The notes under the pieces are model-generated. The model was not told the DNA's origin and made no database searches. It worked only from the letters and a program-made list of their open reading frames with translations. This document shows positions 53,096 through 62,003 of a stretch of DNA of 64,000 bases, in pieces; within the stretch, counting starts at the first letter, position 1, and each line of letters begins with the position of its first letter. The position numbers and the translations under genes are program-made. Origin of the DNA: Sphingomonadales bacterium (GTDB taxonomy: Bacteria; Pseudomonadota; Alphaproteobacteria; Sphingomonadales; Sphingomonadaceae); assembly GCA_004173185.1 (NCBI GenBank), contig SEFZ01000002.1:124001-188000 (forward strand). Reading direction: 5' to 3'.

Positions 53096-53520
53096 TGAGC
53101 CAAGGCTATCAGCGGATGCTGCCGCGGCTGAGCGATGAAAATCGTTTCTACTGGACCAGCGGCGCTGATGGCGTGCTGCGAATGCTGCGCTGTGGCGATT
53201 GCACCCAGTGGGTGCACCCGCCGCAGCCGGTTTGCAGCAAGTGTCTCAGCCGAAACCTTTCGCCCGCGGCGCTTTCGGGCACCGGAGAGATTTTCAGCCT
53301 GACGCTAAATTACAAGGCGTGGGGGCCGGGGCTCGATGTTCCCTACGCGATCGCGGTCGTGAAGCTCGACGAGCAAAGCGATCTGAAACTGACGACCAAC
53401 ATCGTCGGGATCGCGCCCGAGGCGGCGTATATCGGCATGCGCGTACGCGTCGTCTTCGAGCAGGACGAGGATGTGTGGCTGCCGATGTTCACCCCCGAAG
53501 TGGCGGCGCAAGTCGCCTGA
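53095..53520 (+). CDS. DUF35 OB-fold/zinc-ribbon protein
   Basis: A 141-residue DUF35 protein. An N-terminal zinc ribbon has Cys33, Cys36, Cys47 and Cys50 (C-G-D-C and C-S-K-C), followed by an OB fold (L-S-G-T-G-E-I-F-S-L-T). DUF35 proteins bind thiolase-fold enzymes: in HMG-CoA synthase/thiolase complexes they channel acyl-CoA, and in steroid side-chain degradation they form a retro-aldolase with Ltp2. The nearest partner candidate is the 391-residue thiolase-like protein in the same operon. Confidence 0.88.
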   Translation: MSQGYQRMLPRLSDENRFYWTSGADGVLRMLRCGDCTQWVHPPQPVCSKCLSRNLSPAALSGTGEIFSLTLNYKAWGPGLDVPYAIAVVKLDEQSDLKLTTNIVGIAPEAAYIGMRVRVVFEQDEDVWLPMFTPEVAAQVA

Positions 53521-53554
53521 CCCAAGATTTACGAGACAGATTGAGGAGCATGCA

Positions 53555-54778
53555 ATGGCAGTCCAGACAGTACTCGAACGGCAGCAAGAAACCCGTTCGC
53601 TAGGCTATAAGGTGTATGATGGCGACGGCCATCTGTACGAGACGCAGGACACGTTCCGGCGCCACCTTCCCAAGAAATTCCACAGTAATTTCCAGTATGT
53701 GCAGGTCGATGGCCGGACAAAGCTGGCGATCAACGGGCATATCAGCGAGTATATCCCCAACCCGACCTTCGAGGTTGTCGCAGCACCTGGCTCACACGAG
53801 ATCTGGTATCGCGGCGAAAATCATGACGGTAAGACGCTGCGTGAGCTGACCGGCGATCCGCTGGCTTATCAGCCCGAGTTCGGCGAGCCGGAATCGCGCC
53901 TGAAGCTGCTCGACGAGCAGGGCGTGCATGCCCAGCTGATCTTCCCGACACTCGCCTCGATCATCGAGGGCCATATGGGCAACAATGTCGAGCTGATGGC
54001 CGCGATGGTGCATTCGCTCAACGCCTGGGTGCTCGACGAGTGGACCTTCAACTACAAGGACCGGCTATACCCCTGCGCCTATATCTCGCTGGCTGATGCA
54101 GATGCGGCCTGTGCCGAGCTGGAATGGGCACTGAAGAACGGCGCGCGGCACATCCTGATCCGGCCGGCGCCGGTTCCGGGCGTGTTCGGCCCGCGCTCGC
54201 CCGGCCTTCCCGAATTCGACAAGTTCTGGGCGCGGGTCAACGAATCCGGCATCTTCGTCGTGCTTCACGTCTCGGACAGCGGCTATGACCAGATCTATCG
54301 CTGGTGGGGCAGTGGCGCGAAGGAAATGGTCGCATTCGATCGTGGCGATCCGCTCAAGGCGTGCATGGATTTCCAGGGACGCGCGGCTGCGGACACGATC
54401 GCGGCGCTGATCGCGCATGGCGTGATGGACCGCTTCCCCAACATTCGCTGGGTCTCGGCAGAGAATGGTTCGATCTGGGTTCCGCATCTGATGAAGATGT
54501 TCAAGCGCGCTTATGGCCAGTTGCCGAGGAGCTTCAAGCGTGATCCGATCGAGACGTTCCGCGAAAAGGTGTTCGTCGAGCCTTATTACGAAGAGAATCT
54601 CGCCGAGCTGCGTGAATATGTCTCGGTCGACCGGATGATCTTCGGCAGCGACTGGCCGCATGCTGAAGGCCTGGCGAAGCCGCTCGACTTCCTCGACGAG
54701 GTGAAGGACTTCACCGCAACCGAGCAAGAGAAGTTCATGAGCAGCAACATGAAGGGCTTGCTCGAAGGCAAGCGCTGA
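53555..54778 (+). CDS. Amidohydrolase family 2 protein (ACMSD-like)
   Basis: A 407-residue TIM-barrel amidohydrolase-2 protein preceded by TTGAGGAG. The metal motif D-G-D-G-H (Asp24, His26) is near the N-terminus, a middle His is in V-V-L-H-V-S-D-S, and I-F-G-S-D-W-P-H-A-E-G holds the catalytic Asp. It is distantly related to the other amidohydrolase in this operon; two copies with different substrate loops suggest either a heteromer or successive reactions. It is the last gene of the IclR operon and is followed by a terminator. Confidence 0.86.
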   Translation: MAVQTVLERQQETRSLGYKVYDGDGHLYETQDTFRRHLPKKFHSNFQYVQVDGRTKLAINGHISEYIPNPTFEVVAAPGSHEIWYRGENHDGKTLRELTGDPLAYQPEFGEPESRLKLLDEQGVHAQLIFPTLASIIEGHMGNNVELMAAMVHSLNAWVLDEWTFNYKDRLYPCAYISLADADAACAELEWALKNGARHILIRPAPVPGVFGPRSPGLPEFDKFWARVNESGIFVVLHVSDSGYDQIYRWWGSGAKEMVAFDRGDPLKACMDFQGRAAADTIAALIAHGVMDRFPNIRWVSAENGSIWVPHLMKMFKRAYGQLPRSFKRDPIETFREKVFVEPYYEENLAELREYVSVDRMIFGSDWPHAEGLAKPLDFLDEVKDFTATEQEKFMSSNMKGLLEGKR

Positions 54779-54796
54779 TCGTTCGAATGTAGAATG

Positions 54797-54827
54797 GCCG
54801 CCCGGGACATCGTTCGGGGCGGCTTTT
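54797..54827. terminator. Terminator between the IclR operon and the leftward TetR gene
   Basis: GCCGCCC pairs with GGGCGGC across a 13-base loop and is followed by TTTT. It ends the rightward operon and lies directly at the stop codon of the leftward TetR gene. Confidence 0.7.
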
Positions 54828-55526
54828 CTATGCCTGTTTGCGGGCGGAGAGCAGGCTGTCTGCTTTGATGCTGGCGCTCGCTGGGGTGAACAGCAAAGCG
54901 AGGATGTCTGCCTCGGCTTGCTCGATATCTTCCGTGCTCAAACTACCGGCACCTTGCCGAAGCGTCGCCGGGCGCGCGGCCATGCGTTCGATGGCCGAAT
55001 AGATAATCACGCTGCGCGCGAATGCCGATTTGGGATCGAGGTCATGGTCTGGATGCGCGGCGAGCATCCGGTTTGCGATCGCGTTGATCAGTGGAATCGC
55101 GGCATCTTGCCTGACAACCAGGAAAGCGGGGTGGGCACTGTCCGAAAGATAGTTGCGGACTGTCAGGATGGCGCGGTGGCGGTCCCAATAGGCAGTGAAC
55201 GCGTCGATGAAACGCCGGGCCTGCTCTTCGGGCGCGGCGGTGTCCCACTCGGCCCCCAGTGCATCATGGACATCCTGCATGTCCGCACCCGCCTCATTGC
55301 TGAGCGCGAGCAAGATCTCGTCGATGTCCTTGAAATAGAGATAGAAGGTCTGCGAGGCGAGGCCGGCGGCGCGGGCGATGGAACTGGCGCTGATCTTGTG
55401 CGCCGGCTCCACAGCGATGAGCTTGCGCGTGGCATCCATCAGCCGGCGCCTGCTCTCCGCCCCTTTGCGACCGATAGACTGACCGTGTTTGTTGACCTCA
55501 TCCATGAACGGGGAGGAACCGCGCAT
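54828..55526 (-). CDS. TetR family regulator
   Basis: A TetR-type regulator of about 232 residues. The HTH reads G-R-K-G-A-E-S-R-R-R-L-M-D-A then I-A-R-A-A-G-L-A-S-Q-T-F-Y-L-Y-F-K-D-I-D-E-I-L. It is clearly related to the TetR at 62004-62639. The start codon is uncertain: an in-frame ATG 21 bases later is open and neither has a strong ribosome-binding site. It is the last gene of the leftward ACAD operon. A natural hypothesis is that the pair of TetRs control the two flanking gene sets. Confidence 0.82.
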   Translation of the reverse strand: MRGSSPFMDEVNKHGQSIGRKGAESRRRLMDATRKLIAVEPAHKISASSIARAAGLASQTFYLYFKDIDEILLALSNEAGADMQDVHDALGAEWDTAAPEEQARRFIDAFTAYWDRHRAILTVRNYLSDSAHPAFLVVRQDAAIPLINAIANRMLAAHPDHDLDPKSAFARSVIIYSAIERMAARPATLRQGAGSLSTEDIEQAEADILALLFTPASASIKADSLLSARKQA

Positions 55527-55557
55527 GTCGTCTCGTGTCAAGTATTGCTCAGTCAAA

Positions 55558-57732
55558 TCAGCCGCGTGACTTAGGCATACCCAGCGATTTTTCGGCAATC
55601 AGGCTGCGATGGACTTCGCTGGTGCCGCCATAGATGGTCATCGCGATTGCCCGGCGCATCGTGATCTCGACCATGTCCAGATCGTGGTCCTGGCCGCGAA
55701 CGAGCGATTGCGGGGCCGCAACGGCAACCAACGCCGTGCCGTCCTCATACATCGAATCGGTGGTGAACATCTTGGCCATCGGGCCGTAGCTGGGATCGTG
55801 GATGCCCTCCACATCGGCCCAGATCTGGCGAAGGCAAAGTACCTCGGCGACCTCGCTCTGGGTCGCGGCCTTGGCGAGTACGCGGCGCACCGTCGGGTCG
55901 TTGATCGGCGGACCATCGTTGAAGCGCGGCTTCTTTGCCCAAGCGACGGCGTGCTTGATCATCGCGGTCTGTGCGGCGTGATAGCCTGCGCCGCCATGCT
56001 CGAAGCCCAACGCTGACGACATCACCCGCGCGCCGTCACCGACCTCGCCGATACGGTATTTGTCAGCGATGCGGACGTCGCTCCAATAGACGATGTTGGT
56101 GCGCTCATCCTGAAGCGTATGAACCGGGTGGATCTCCACGCCCGGCTCGTTGAGCGGCATCACGAACATCGTCAGCCCCTCATGCTTCTTGCCCGAACTG
56201 TCGGTGCGCGCGAGCATCAGGATGTAATGGGCGTTGTGCGCGTTGGTGGTGAACATCTTCTGCCCGTTCATCACCCAGTCTTCGCCGTCGCGGACCGCCG
56301 AGAAGCGCGCGCCGAACACGTCCGAGCCCGAACCCGGCTCGGAGAAGCCCAGGCAGCCGAGCGCATCACCCTTGAGGATTTTCCCCAGAATTTCGGCCTT
56401 GGCCTCGGGCTGCGACCAGAGTGCAGTCATCTTCGCGACGAATTCGGTGACGGCCGTGGGCGTGCGCGTCCAGTTCATGTCTTCCCACATCGGCGCGGCG
56501 GCCATCACCTGATAGCGGGTGCGCGGCGTGCTGCCATCGACTGACATATCGGGAAAGGCGTAGCCGGCGGCGGCCATCTTGCGATGGAAGTCGGCGTGAT
56601 GCCCCGAGGTGGAGTGGTGAATCTTCTTCTTCACGCTCTCGTCGATATTGGCTTCGACAAAGGCGCGGACTTCGGCGGCATAGGCATCGGCATCGGCGCC
56701 GAAGCTGAAGTCGATTTCGACATCGCCAGCCGGGGGCAGGGCGACCTTGCTGTTTGACCAGAGCCGGTCGGCAACCTTGTCGAGCTCGGCCTGCGGATTG
56801 CCCGCCAACAGGCTCAGCAGCTTCGCGCGACGAAAATAGAGCTGGACGTCATATTCCAGGCTCAGGCCGTAGCCGCCAAAGGTGCGGACCGAATGCTGAA
56901 GCGCGGGCTCGACGGCCTGACCTGCCCACCAATAGGCCATCGAAACGGCGGCACCGGCATCGGCGTGATCATTTGCGATCGACCAGATCGCGCGCCATGC
57001 GAGCAGGCGTGCGCCGTCGATATGGGTTGCCGAATTGGCGAGGGGATGGGCGATGCCCTGGAAGGTGCCGATCGGCTTGCCGAACTGGATGCGCTCGAGC
57101 GAATATGCCGCGGCCATTTCCAGCGCCTGACGGCCGAGGCCGGCCAGTGCGATGGCGGTCAGGACTTTCCATTCTTCGACTGCCGCTTCGTAAAGCGCCT
57201 TCGCGTCGGCACCGTTTGCCAGAACGATGCGGTCAGCGGCGGAAAGGTCGATCAAGGCGAGCGGCGAATTGGCGATATTCTTGACCATCGCCGTCCCTGC
57301 GGGGCGAGCGATCGCGACAAGCTGGTCTCCATCGAGTGCTACGATCGTGTCGGCAATCGCGCCCGCCGGCACGACCTGCGCACGGCCCGGCTCGACCGGA
57401 GCGAGCGCCAGCGTGACGATTCCGTCCGGCAGTTCCGCGCCGGCGCGGCCTAGCAGCGCGTTTGCGACCATCGCTTCGATCACCGGGGCCGAAGCGAGGC
57501 GGCGACCCGCCTCCTCGGCGACGATCGCGGCATCGAGCAGCGTCGATCCCCCCGCATCCGGGGAGACCGCACGCATCGTCGTGATACCCATCTCGACAAG
57601 CTGTTGCCACAGCGCGGGATCGAACCCGCTCTCTTCCGCCGCGCGAACCCGTTCGGGCGTGGATTCATCCTCGAACAGGCGGGTAACCGTGTCCTTTAGG
57701 AGCGTCTGACTTTCGGAAAGAGCGAGCTTCAT
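55558..57732 (-). CDS. Fused double acyl-CoA dehydrogenase (FadE34-like)
   Basis: A 724-residue protein made of two ACAD domains in one chain. The first half ends with V-R-T-F-G-G-Y-G-L-S-L-E-Y-D (like a short, partly degenerate subunit); the second carries F-S-E-P-G-S-G-S-D, N-G-Q-K-M-F-T-T-N-A-H and M-T-I-Y-G-G-T-S-E-V-H-R. Fused ACADs of this size (mycobacterial FadE34) dehydrogenate a late cholesterol or cholate side-chain CoA ester. It is followed by a TetR gene and preceded by an enoyl-CoA hydratase 10 bases away in the same operon. The FadE34 role is an inference from architecture. Confidence 0.9.
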   Translation of the reverse strand: MKLALSESQTLLKDTVTRLFEDESTPERVRAAEESGFDPALWQQLVEMGITTMRAVSPDAGGSTLLDAAIVAEEAGRRLASAPVIEAMVANALLGRAGAELPDGIVTLALAPVEPGRAQVVPAGAIADTIVALDGDQLVAIARPAGTAMVKNIANSPLALIDLSAADRIVLANGADAKALYEAAVEEWKVLTAIALAGLGRQALEMAAAYSLERIQFGKPIGTFQGIAHPLANSATHIDGARLLAWRAIWSIANDHADAGAAVSMAYWWAGQAVEPALQHSVRTFGGYGLSLEYDVQLYFRRAKLLSLLAGNPQAELDKVADRLWSNSKVALPPAGDVEIDFSFGADADAYAAEVRAFVEANIDESVKKKIHHSTSGHHADFHRKMAAAGYAFPDMSVDGSTPRTRYQVMAAAPMWEDMNWTRTPTAVTEFVAKMTALWSQPEAKAEILGKILKGDALGCLGFSEPGSGSDVFGARFSAVRDGEDWVMNGQKMFTTNAHNAHYILMLARTDSSGKKHEGLTMFVMPLNEPGVEIHPVHTLQDERTNIVYWSDVRIADKYRIGEVGDGARVMSSALGFEHGGAGYHAAQTAMIKHAVAWAKKPRFNDGPPINDPTVRRVLAKAATQSEVAEVLCLRQIWADVEGIHDPSYGPMAKMFTTDSMYEDGTALVAVAAPQSLVRGQDHDLDMVEITMRRAIAMTIYGGTSEVHRSLIAEKSLGMPKSRG

Positions 57733-57742
57733 ATTGAGTCCT

Positions 57743-58564
57743 TCAGGCCTTCTTGTTGGCCTTGGTCATTTCATCGAGATTGGCGAGCGTGGCTCGGCCG
57801 TCGGCTGCCCAAGCATTGGCGTGGCCAAGCGAATGGGTGTCAAAACAGGCCTGGATCGCGGCATATTGTCCCTGGATATCCATGGTCTGGTTGACGGCGC
57901 GCTTGGCCATCATCAGCCCGTGCGGGTGCATCTGCGCGATGGAATTGGCGAGTTCGAGCGTTGCGTCGTGAAGCTGGTCGAGCGGGACGACCTTGTTGAG
58001 CATGCCGATCTTCTCGGCCTCCTCAGCGTTCATCCAGCGTGCCGTGAACAGCATTTCCTTCGCCTTGCGCGCGCCGAACTCCCACGTGTGACCATGATAT
58101 TCGACGCCGCCGATCGCCATGCGCACGACGGGATCGGAGAAGCGGGCATTGTCGGCCGCGACGATCAGATCCATCGGCCAGATCAGCATCAGGCCGGCGG
58201 CGACGCATGCGCCCTGAACCGATGCAATGGTGGGCTTGGGGATGTTCCGCCACTTCTGGGCATAGCCGAGGAAGTGCTTCGACTCCCATTTGTACATCTG
58301 CATCAGCCCGTTCTGATCGACATCGTCAAACATCGAGAGCCAGGGCTCATGCTTCACGACTTCGGGGGAGATGTCGTGCCCGGCAGAGAAATGCTTTCCG
58401 CTGGCGTTGAGTACGATGACGCGAACATTGTCGTCTTCCGCCGCCTTGTCGAACGCAGCGTCGAGCTCGGCGAGCAAAGGCGGGTTCTGGGCGTTGTTTG
58501 CCTCAGGGCGGTTCAGGGTGAGGATCGCGACGCGGTCGCGAACTTCGTAGAGAATCAGGCTCAT
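57743..58564 (-). CDS. Enoyl-CoA hydratase/isomerase family protein
   Basis: A 273-residue crotonase with oxyanion loops S-A-G-H-D-I-S and V-Q-G-A-C-V-A-A-G-L-M-L. The position of the usual catalytic Glu in the second loop reads F-S-D-P-V-V-R-M-A, so a standard Glu/Glu pair is not obvious. It may act as a hydratase with altered residues or as an isomerase. It sits between the fused ACAD and the 17-beta-HSD10-like SDR, which is the order expected for dehydrogenation, hydration and oxidation. Confidence 0.85.
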   Translation of the reverse strand: MSLILYEVRDRVAILTLNRPEANNAQNPPLLAELDAAFDKAAEDDNVRVIVLNASGKHFSAGHDISPEVVKHEPWLSMFDDVDQNGLMQMYKWESKHFLGYAQKWRNIPKPTIASVQGACVAAGLMLIWPMDLIVAADNARFSDPVVRMAIGGVEYHGHTWEFGARKAKEMLFTARWMNAEEAEKIGMLNKVVPLDQLHDATLELANSIAQMHPHGLMMAKRAVNQTMDIQGQYAAIQACFDTHSLGHANAWAADGRATLANLDEMTKANKKA

Positions 58565-58587
58565 GGTTTGTTCCTCTCCGCGCCGGT

Positions 58588-59367
58588 TCAGCGCATCGGC
58601 ATCCGGATTGCACCATCAAGACGCACGGTCTCGCCGTTGAAATAGCCATTGCGCAGCATTTCGAGCACCAGGCTCGCATATTCCGACGGTTCACCGAAGC
58701 GCTTCGGGAAGGGAACCGAGGCTTCGAGCACGCTGCGGACATTTTCGGGCACGCCGAGCATCGGCGGGGTGGCAAAGATGCCGGGCATGATCGTGTTGAC
58801 GCGGATGGCCGAGCCCGAGAGATCGCGCGCGATCGGCAGCGTCATGCCGACCACGGCTGCCTTCGACGCGGCATAAGCGGCCTGGCCCATCTGGCCATCC
58901 TGCGCTGCCGCCGAAGCGGTGCACACGATCGCGCCACGTTCGCCATCCAGCGGATCGAGCGTGAGCATGCCGGCCGCCGAACGGGTGATGCAGCGGAACG
59001 TGCCGACGGTGTTGACCATCAGTACCCAGGCGAATTTGTCGCTGGGGAAATATTTGATTTCACCGGTCTTCTTGTCGACGCCTGCGGTCTTGATGCTGTT
59101 GCCGGTGCCGGCGCAATTGACGAGGATACGCTCCTGGCCATTGGCCTCGCGCGCCTTCGCGAAGGCTGCATCGACCGACTCGTCGGACAGGACATCGACC
59201 TGGCAGAACACCGCGCCGAGTTCGGCGGCGATCCGCTCGCCCGCTTCGACGTTGAGGTCGAAGATAGCGACCTTGACGCCGGCGGCGGTCAGGGCCTTGG
59301 CAGTCGCGTGACCGAGGCCCGAAGCGCCCCCGGTGACTACGGCTGAGATCGACGAATCAAGCTTCAT
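58588..59367 (-). CDS. SDR, 3-hydroxyacyl-CoA dehydrogenase type II-like
   Basis: A 259-residue SDR. The layout G-G-A-S-G-L-G-H-A, Asp after beta-2 (I-F-D-L-N), N-C-A-G-T, C-T-A-S-A-A-A-Q-D-G-Q-M-G-Q-A and catalytic Y-A-A-S-K, with the long loop I-M-P-G-I-F-A-T-P-P-M and a final F-N-G-E-T-V-R-L-D-G-A-I-R-M, matches 17-beta-HSD10/type II 3-hydroxyacyl-CoA dehydrogenases. It oxidises the 3-hydroxyacyl-CoA made by the hydratase. TGGAGCGGAAGC precedes the ATG. First gene of the leftward operon. Confidence 0.9.
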   Translation of the reverse strand: MKLDSSISAVVTGGASGLGHATAKALTAAGVKVAIFDLNVEAGERIAAELGAVFCQVDVLSDESVDAAFAKAREANGQERILVNCAGTGNSIKTAGVDKKTGEIKYFPSDKFAWVLMVNTVGTFRCITRSAAGMLTLDPLDGERGAIVCTASAAAQDGQMGQAAYAASKAAVVGMTLPIARDLSGSAIRVNTIMPGIFATPPMLGVPENVRSVLEASVPFPKRFGEPSEYASLVLEMLRNGYFNGETVRLDGAIRMPMR

Positions 59368-59548
59368 GCTTCCGCTCCAGATGATGGCTGAGGGCTCGCT
59401 GTGCCCGCCCAATACCCGGTAGCGACTATGCCTCGGGCGAGGGGCGCGCAATCCGCACGGGGGCAAGCGCATGGTTGTGATGCGTTATGATCCGCGCGCA
59501 GACACAGCCACGCGGTGTGCTCTAGATATCGGGCAGGGAGAGCATGCG

Positions 59549-60481
59549 ATGGCGATACCGGATCGATTGAAAACCAACCTGCGCCTGCCCGTGGTGGTGG
59601 CGCCGATGTTTCTTGTTTCCGATCCGGCGCTGGTGATCTCTTCGTGCCGCGCGGGTGTGATCGGGACTTTTCCGTCGCTCAATTGCCGAAGCGCCGACGA
59701 CTATGAGCAATGGCTCGATACGATCGATGCGGCGCTTGGCCCGGACGATGCGCGCTATGGCGTGAACCTGATCGTCGGGAAGATGAACACGCGGCTGGAT
59801 GCGGATCTGCAAATTACCGAGCGGCGCAGAGTGCCGCTCGTGATCACGTCGTTCGGTGCAGACAAGGATGTCGTTGCGGCAGTGCATGGCTATGGCGGGA
59901 CCGTGTTCCACGATGTCGCCAGCGCGCGCCACGCCGAGATCGCGGCGGCGGCAGGCGTGGACGGGCTGATCGTGCTGACCGCCGGCGCGGGCGGGCATAC
60001 CGGCTGGCTCAACCCGTTTGCTGTGATGAACGAGGTCCGATCGGTTTTCGATGGGACGATCCTGTTGGCCGGCGCAATCTCAACGGGGCGCGACGTGGCT
60101 GCCGCTCGGATGATGGGCGCGGACTTCGCTTATATGGGAACGCGCTTCATCGCGAGCGCTGAAGCGGACGTGGCGGAGGGGTATCGGCGGATGCTGATCG
60201 AAGCGGCCGCGAAGGATGTTATCGCCACACGCGGGATCAGCGGCACTCCGGCGAACTTCCTGAGTGATTCGATTGCGGGCCATGGCTTCGATCCGGCGCA
60301 GTTCGCGGCGGCAACGGCACCGCTGCCCGAACTGGCCGAACGCGGCGTGAAGCCGTGGAAGGATATCTGGTCAGCGGGGCAGGGCGTCGGCGCGATCCAG
60401 GATGCGCCGCCCGTGGCTGTACTCGTAGACCGGCTGGCGGCGGATTATGCGGCGGCGCTAGCGGGCGCGGAACGCAGCTAG
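59549..60481 (+). CDS. Nitronate monooxygenase/2-nitropropane-dioxygenase-like flavoprotein
   Basis: A 310-residue FMN-dependent TIM-barrel protein of the nitronate monooxygenase family, preceded by GGGAGAGCATGCG. The phosphate-binding motif G-A-G-G-H-T-G with its His is in the centre, preceded by P-M-F-L-V-S-D-P and F-G-A-D-K-D-V-V at the usual positions. Many family members act on other enol or acyl-CoA substrates (for example trans-2-enoyl-CoA reductases), and that would fit here better than nitroalkane oxidation. It overlaps the convergent crotonase gene by 24 bases. Confidence 0.83.
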   Translation: MAIPDRLKTNLRLPVVVAPMFLVSDPALVISSCRAGVIGTFPSLNCRSADDYEQWLDTIDAALGPDDARYGVNLIVGKMNTRLDADLQITERRRVPLVITSFGADKDVVAAVHGYGGTVFHDVASARHAEIAAAAGVDGLIVLTAGAGGHTGWLNPFAVMNEVRSVFDGTILLAGAISTGRDVAAARMMGADFAYMGTRFIASAEADVAEGYRRMLIEAAAKDVIATRGISGTPANFLSDSIAGHGFDPAQFAAATAPLPELAERGVKPWKDIWSAGQGVGAIQDAPPVAVLVDRLAADYAAALAGAERS

Positions 60482-61192
60482 CCCGGCCTTGGCATCGTCG
60501 CTTTCGGCGACCAGCAAGGCAAGACGCAGTTCCTCCTCGAGCCCTTGCTTGAGCGGCAGGAGGGCAGAAGCGGCCACGGATTCGCGGATCGCGCGTTCGG
60601 TGAACGGCATGTTGCCGGCTCGGGCGCGGATGAAGTCGGTGGCCATGTCTACAGCCTCGCCAGCCACGCTGATCCGGTCGATCAGCCCCCATCGCAGCGC
60701 CGTTTCGGCATCAGTCGGATCGCCACTGAGCATCAGGTCAAGCGCGCGGCGCTCGCCGATCAGCCGGGGGACGGCCTGGGTCGCGCCGTAAGCAGGCATA
60801 AGGCCCAGCTTGATCTCGGGCAGGCCCAATCGAGCCTGCGGATCGGCGATGCGAAAGGTGCAGCCCAGGGCGATCTCCAGCCCGCCACCCAGCGCATAGC
60901 CAGAGATCGCGGCTACGCTGAGCTTGGGGAAATGATGCATCCGCAGCATCAGGCCGTGCATATGACGGATCCGGGCTGCGGGATCGCCGCCGCCCTCTTT
61001 CAGGTCCGATCCGACGCAAAAGGCGCGGCCCGCGCCGGTGATGACGAAAGCGCGGCTGTCATCGGTTTCGATCCGGTCGAGATGCGCGTCGAGCGCGCCG
61101 AGCAATTCGGTATTCAGGGCATTGAGTGCCTGAGGCCGGTTGAGGGTAAGGACGGCGATGCCATCCCGGTCTTCGCGTACGATCGTAGACAT
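60458..61192 (-). CDS. Enoyl-CoA hydratase
   Basis: A 244-residue crotonase. The oxyanion loop is I-S-G-Y-A-L-G-G-G-L-E, with Glu at the first catalytic position, and L-G-L-P-E-I-K-L-G supplies the second Glu, so both catalytic acids are in place: a standard enoyl-CoA hydratase, unlike the two crotonases upstream. The start ATG (M-S-T-I-V-R-E-D-R-D-G) is the family-typical one. It converges with the nitronate-monooxygenase gene. Confidence 0.88.
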   Translation of the reverse strand: MSTIVREDRDGIAVLTLNRPQALNALNTELLGALDAHLDRIETDDSRAFVITGAGRAFCVGSDLKEGGGDPAARIRHMHGLMLRMHHFPKLSVAAISGYALGGGLEIALGCTFRIADPQARLGLPEIKLGLMPAYGATQAVPRLIGERRALDLMLSGDPTDAETALRWGLIDRISVAGEAVDMATDFIRARAGNMPFTERAIRESVAASALLPLKQGLEEELRLALLVAESDDAKAGLAAFRAR

Positions 61193-61325
61193 GCTCGCTT
61201 GTCCGCTGACGGGCATTGTGGGGCAAGGCCATGGGCATCGCATATTGGATGCTTTGCCGCGCTTGATTTGCTGCGAGCGCCGGCACCGATAGGAGCGATG
61301 CGAACGCAATCGTGGGAAGTTTCTG

Positions 61326-61994
61326 ATGGGTAAGGTAATCGTCACAGGCGGATTGGGCGTATTGGGCCGCGCGGTGGTGACCGAACTGCGCGCGCGTGGT
61401 CATAAAGTCGCTGCGATCGATCTGGCTCAGGGCGAGAGTGATGCAGATGCGGTGATTGGGGGCGTCGATCTTACCAGCGAGACCGCAGTCGCCGCTGCAT
61501 ATGCCACGGCCGCCGCTACGTTGGGCGGTGTCGATGGCCTGGTGAATGTCGCGGGCGGATTTACCTGGGAGCCGGTTGAGACCGGCAGCGCCGAAAGCTG
61601 GGATGCGATGTACCGTATCAACCTGCGTACAGTGGCCGTCTCTTCTCGTGCGGTGTTGGCGCATCTGAAAGCGGGCGCGATCGTCAATGTCGGTGCGGCG
61701 GCGGCAGCCAGCCCCGGCATGGGCATGGCCCCCTACGCTGCGTCAAAGGCAGGCGTGATGGCGCTCACCGAAAGCCTGGCCGAGGAACTGAGAGATCGGG
61801 GCATTCGGGTGAACGCGGTGCTGCCAACGATCATCGATACGCCAACCAATCGCAAGGATATGCCCGATGCGGACACCAGCGGCTGGGTGACGCCCAAGGG
61901 TGCGGCATGCGTCGTCGCTTTTCTGCTTTCCGAGGATTCGGCGGCGGTGACCGGTGCCGGTATCAGGCTTTCTCTGGGAACCCGTTCGGCCTAG
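61326..61994 (+). CDS. SDR family oxidoreductase
   Basis: A 222-residue SDR, at the short end of the family. G-G-L-G-V-L-G-R-A, Asp after beta-2 (A-I-D-L-A), N-V-A-G-G, catalytic Y-A-A-S-K. The segment after the active site is short and ends in A-G-I-R-L-S-L-G, so one helix of the usual C-terminus is missing. GGGAAG lies before the ATG. It is followed by TetR after nine bases, so the two are probably co-transcribed. Confidence 0.83.
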   Translation: MGKVIVTGGLGVLGRAVVTELRARGHKVAAIDLAQGESDADAVIGGVDLTSETAVAAAYATAAATLGGVDGLVNVAGGFTWEPVETGSAESWDAMYRINLRTVAVSSRAVLAHLKAGAIVNVGAAAAASPGMGMAPYAASKAGVMALTESLAEELRDRGIRVNAVLPTIIDTPTNRKDMPDADTSGWVTPKGAACVVAFLLSEDSAAVTGAGIRLSLGTRSA

Positions 61995-62003
61995 ATAAAG
62001 GCG

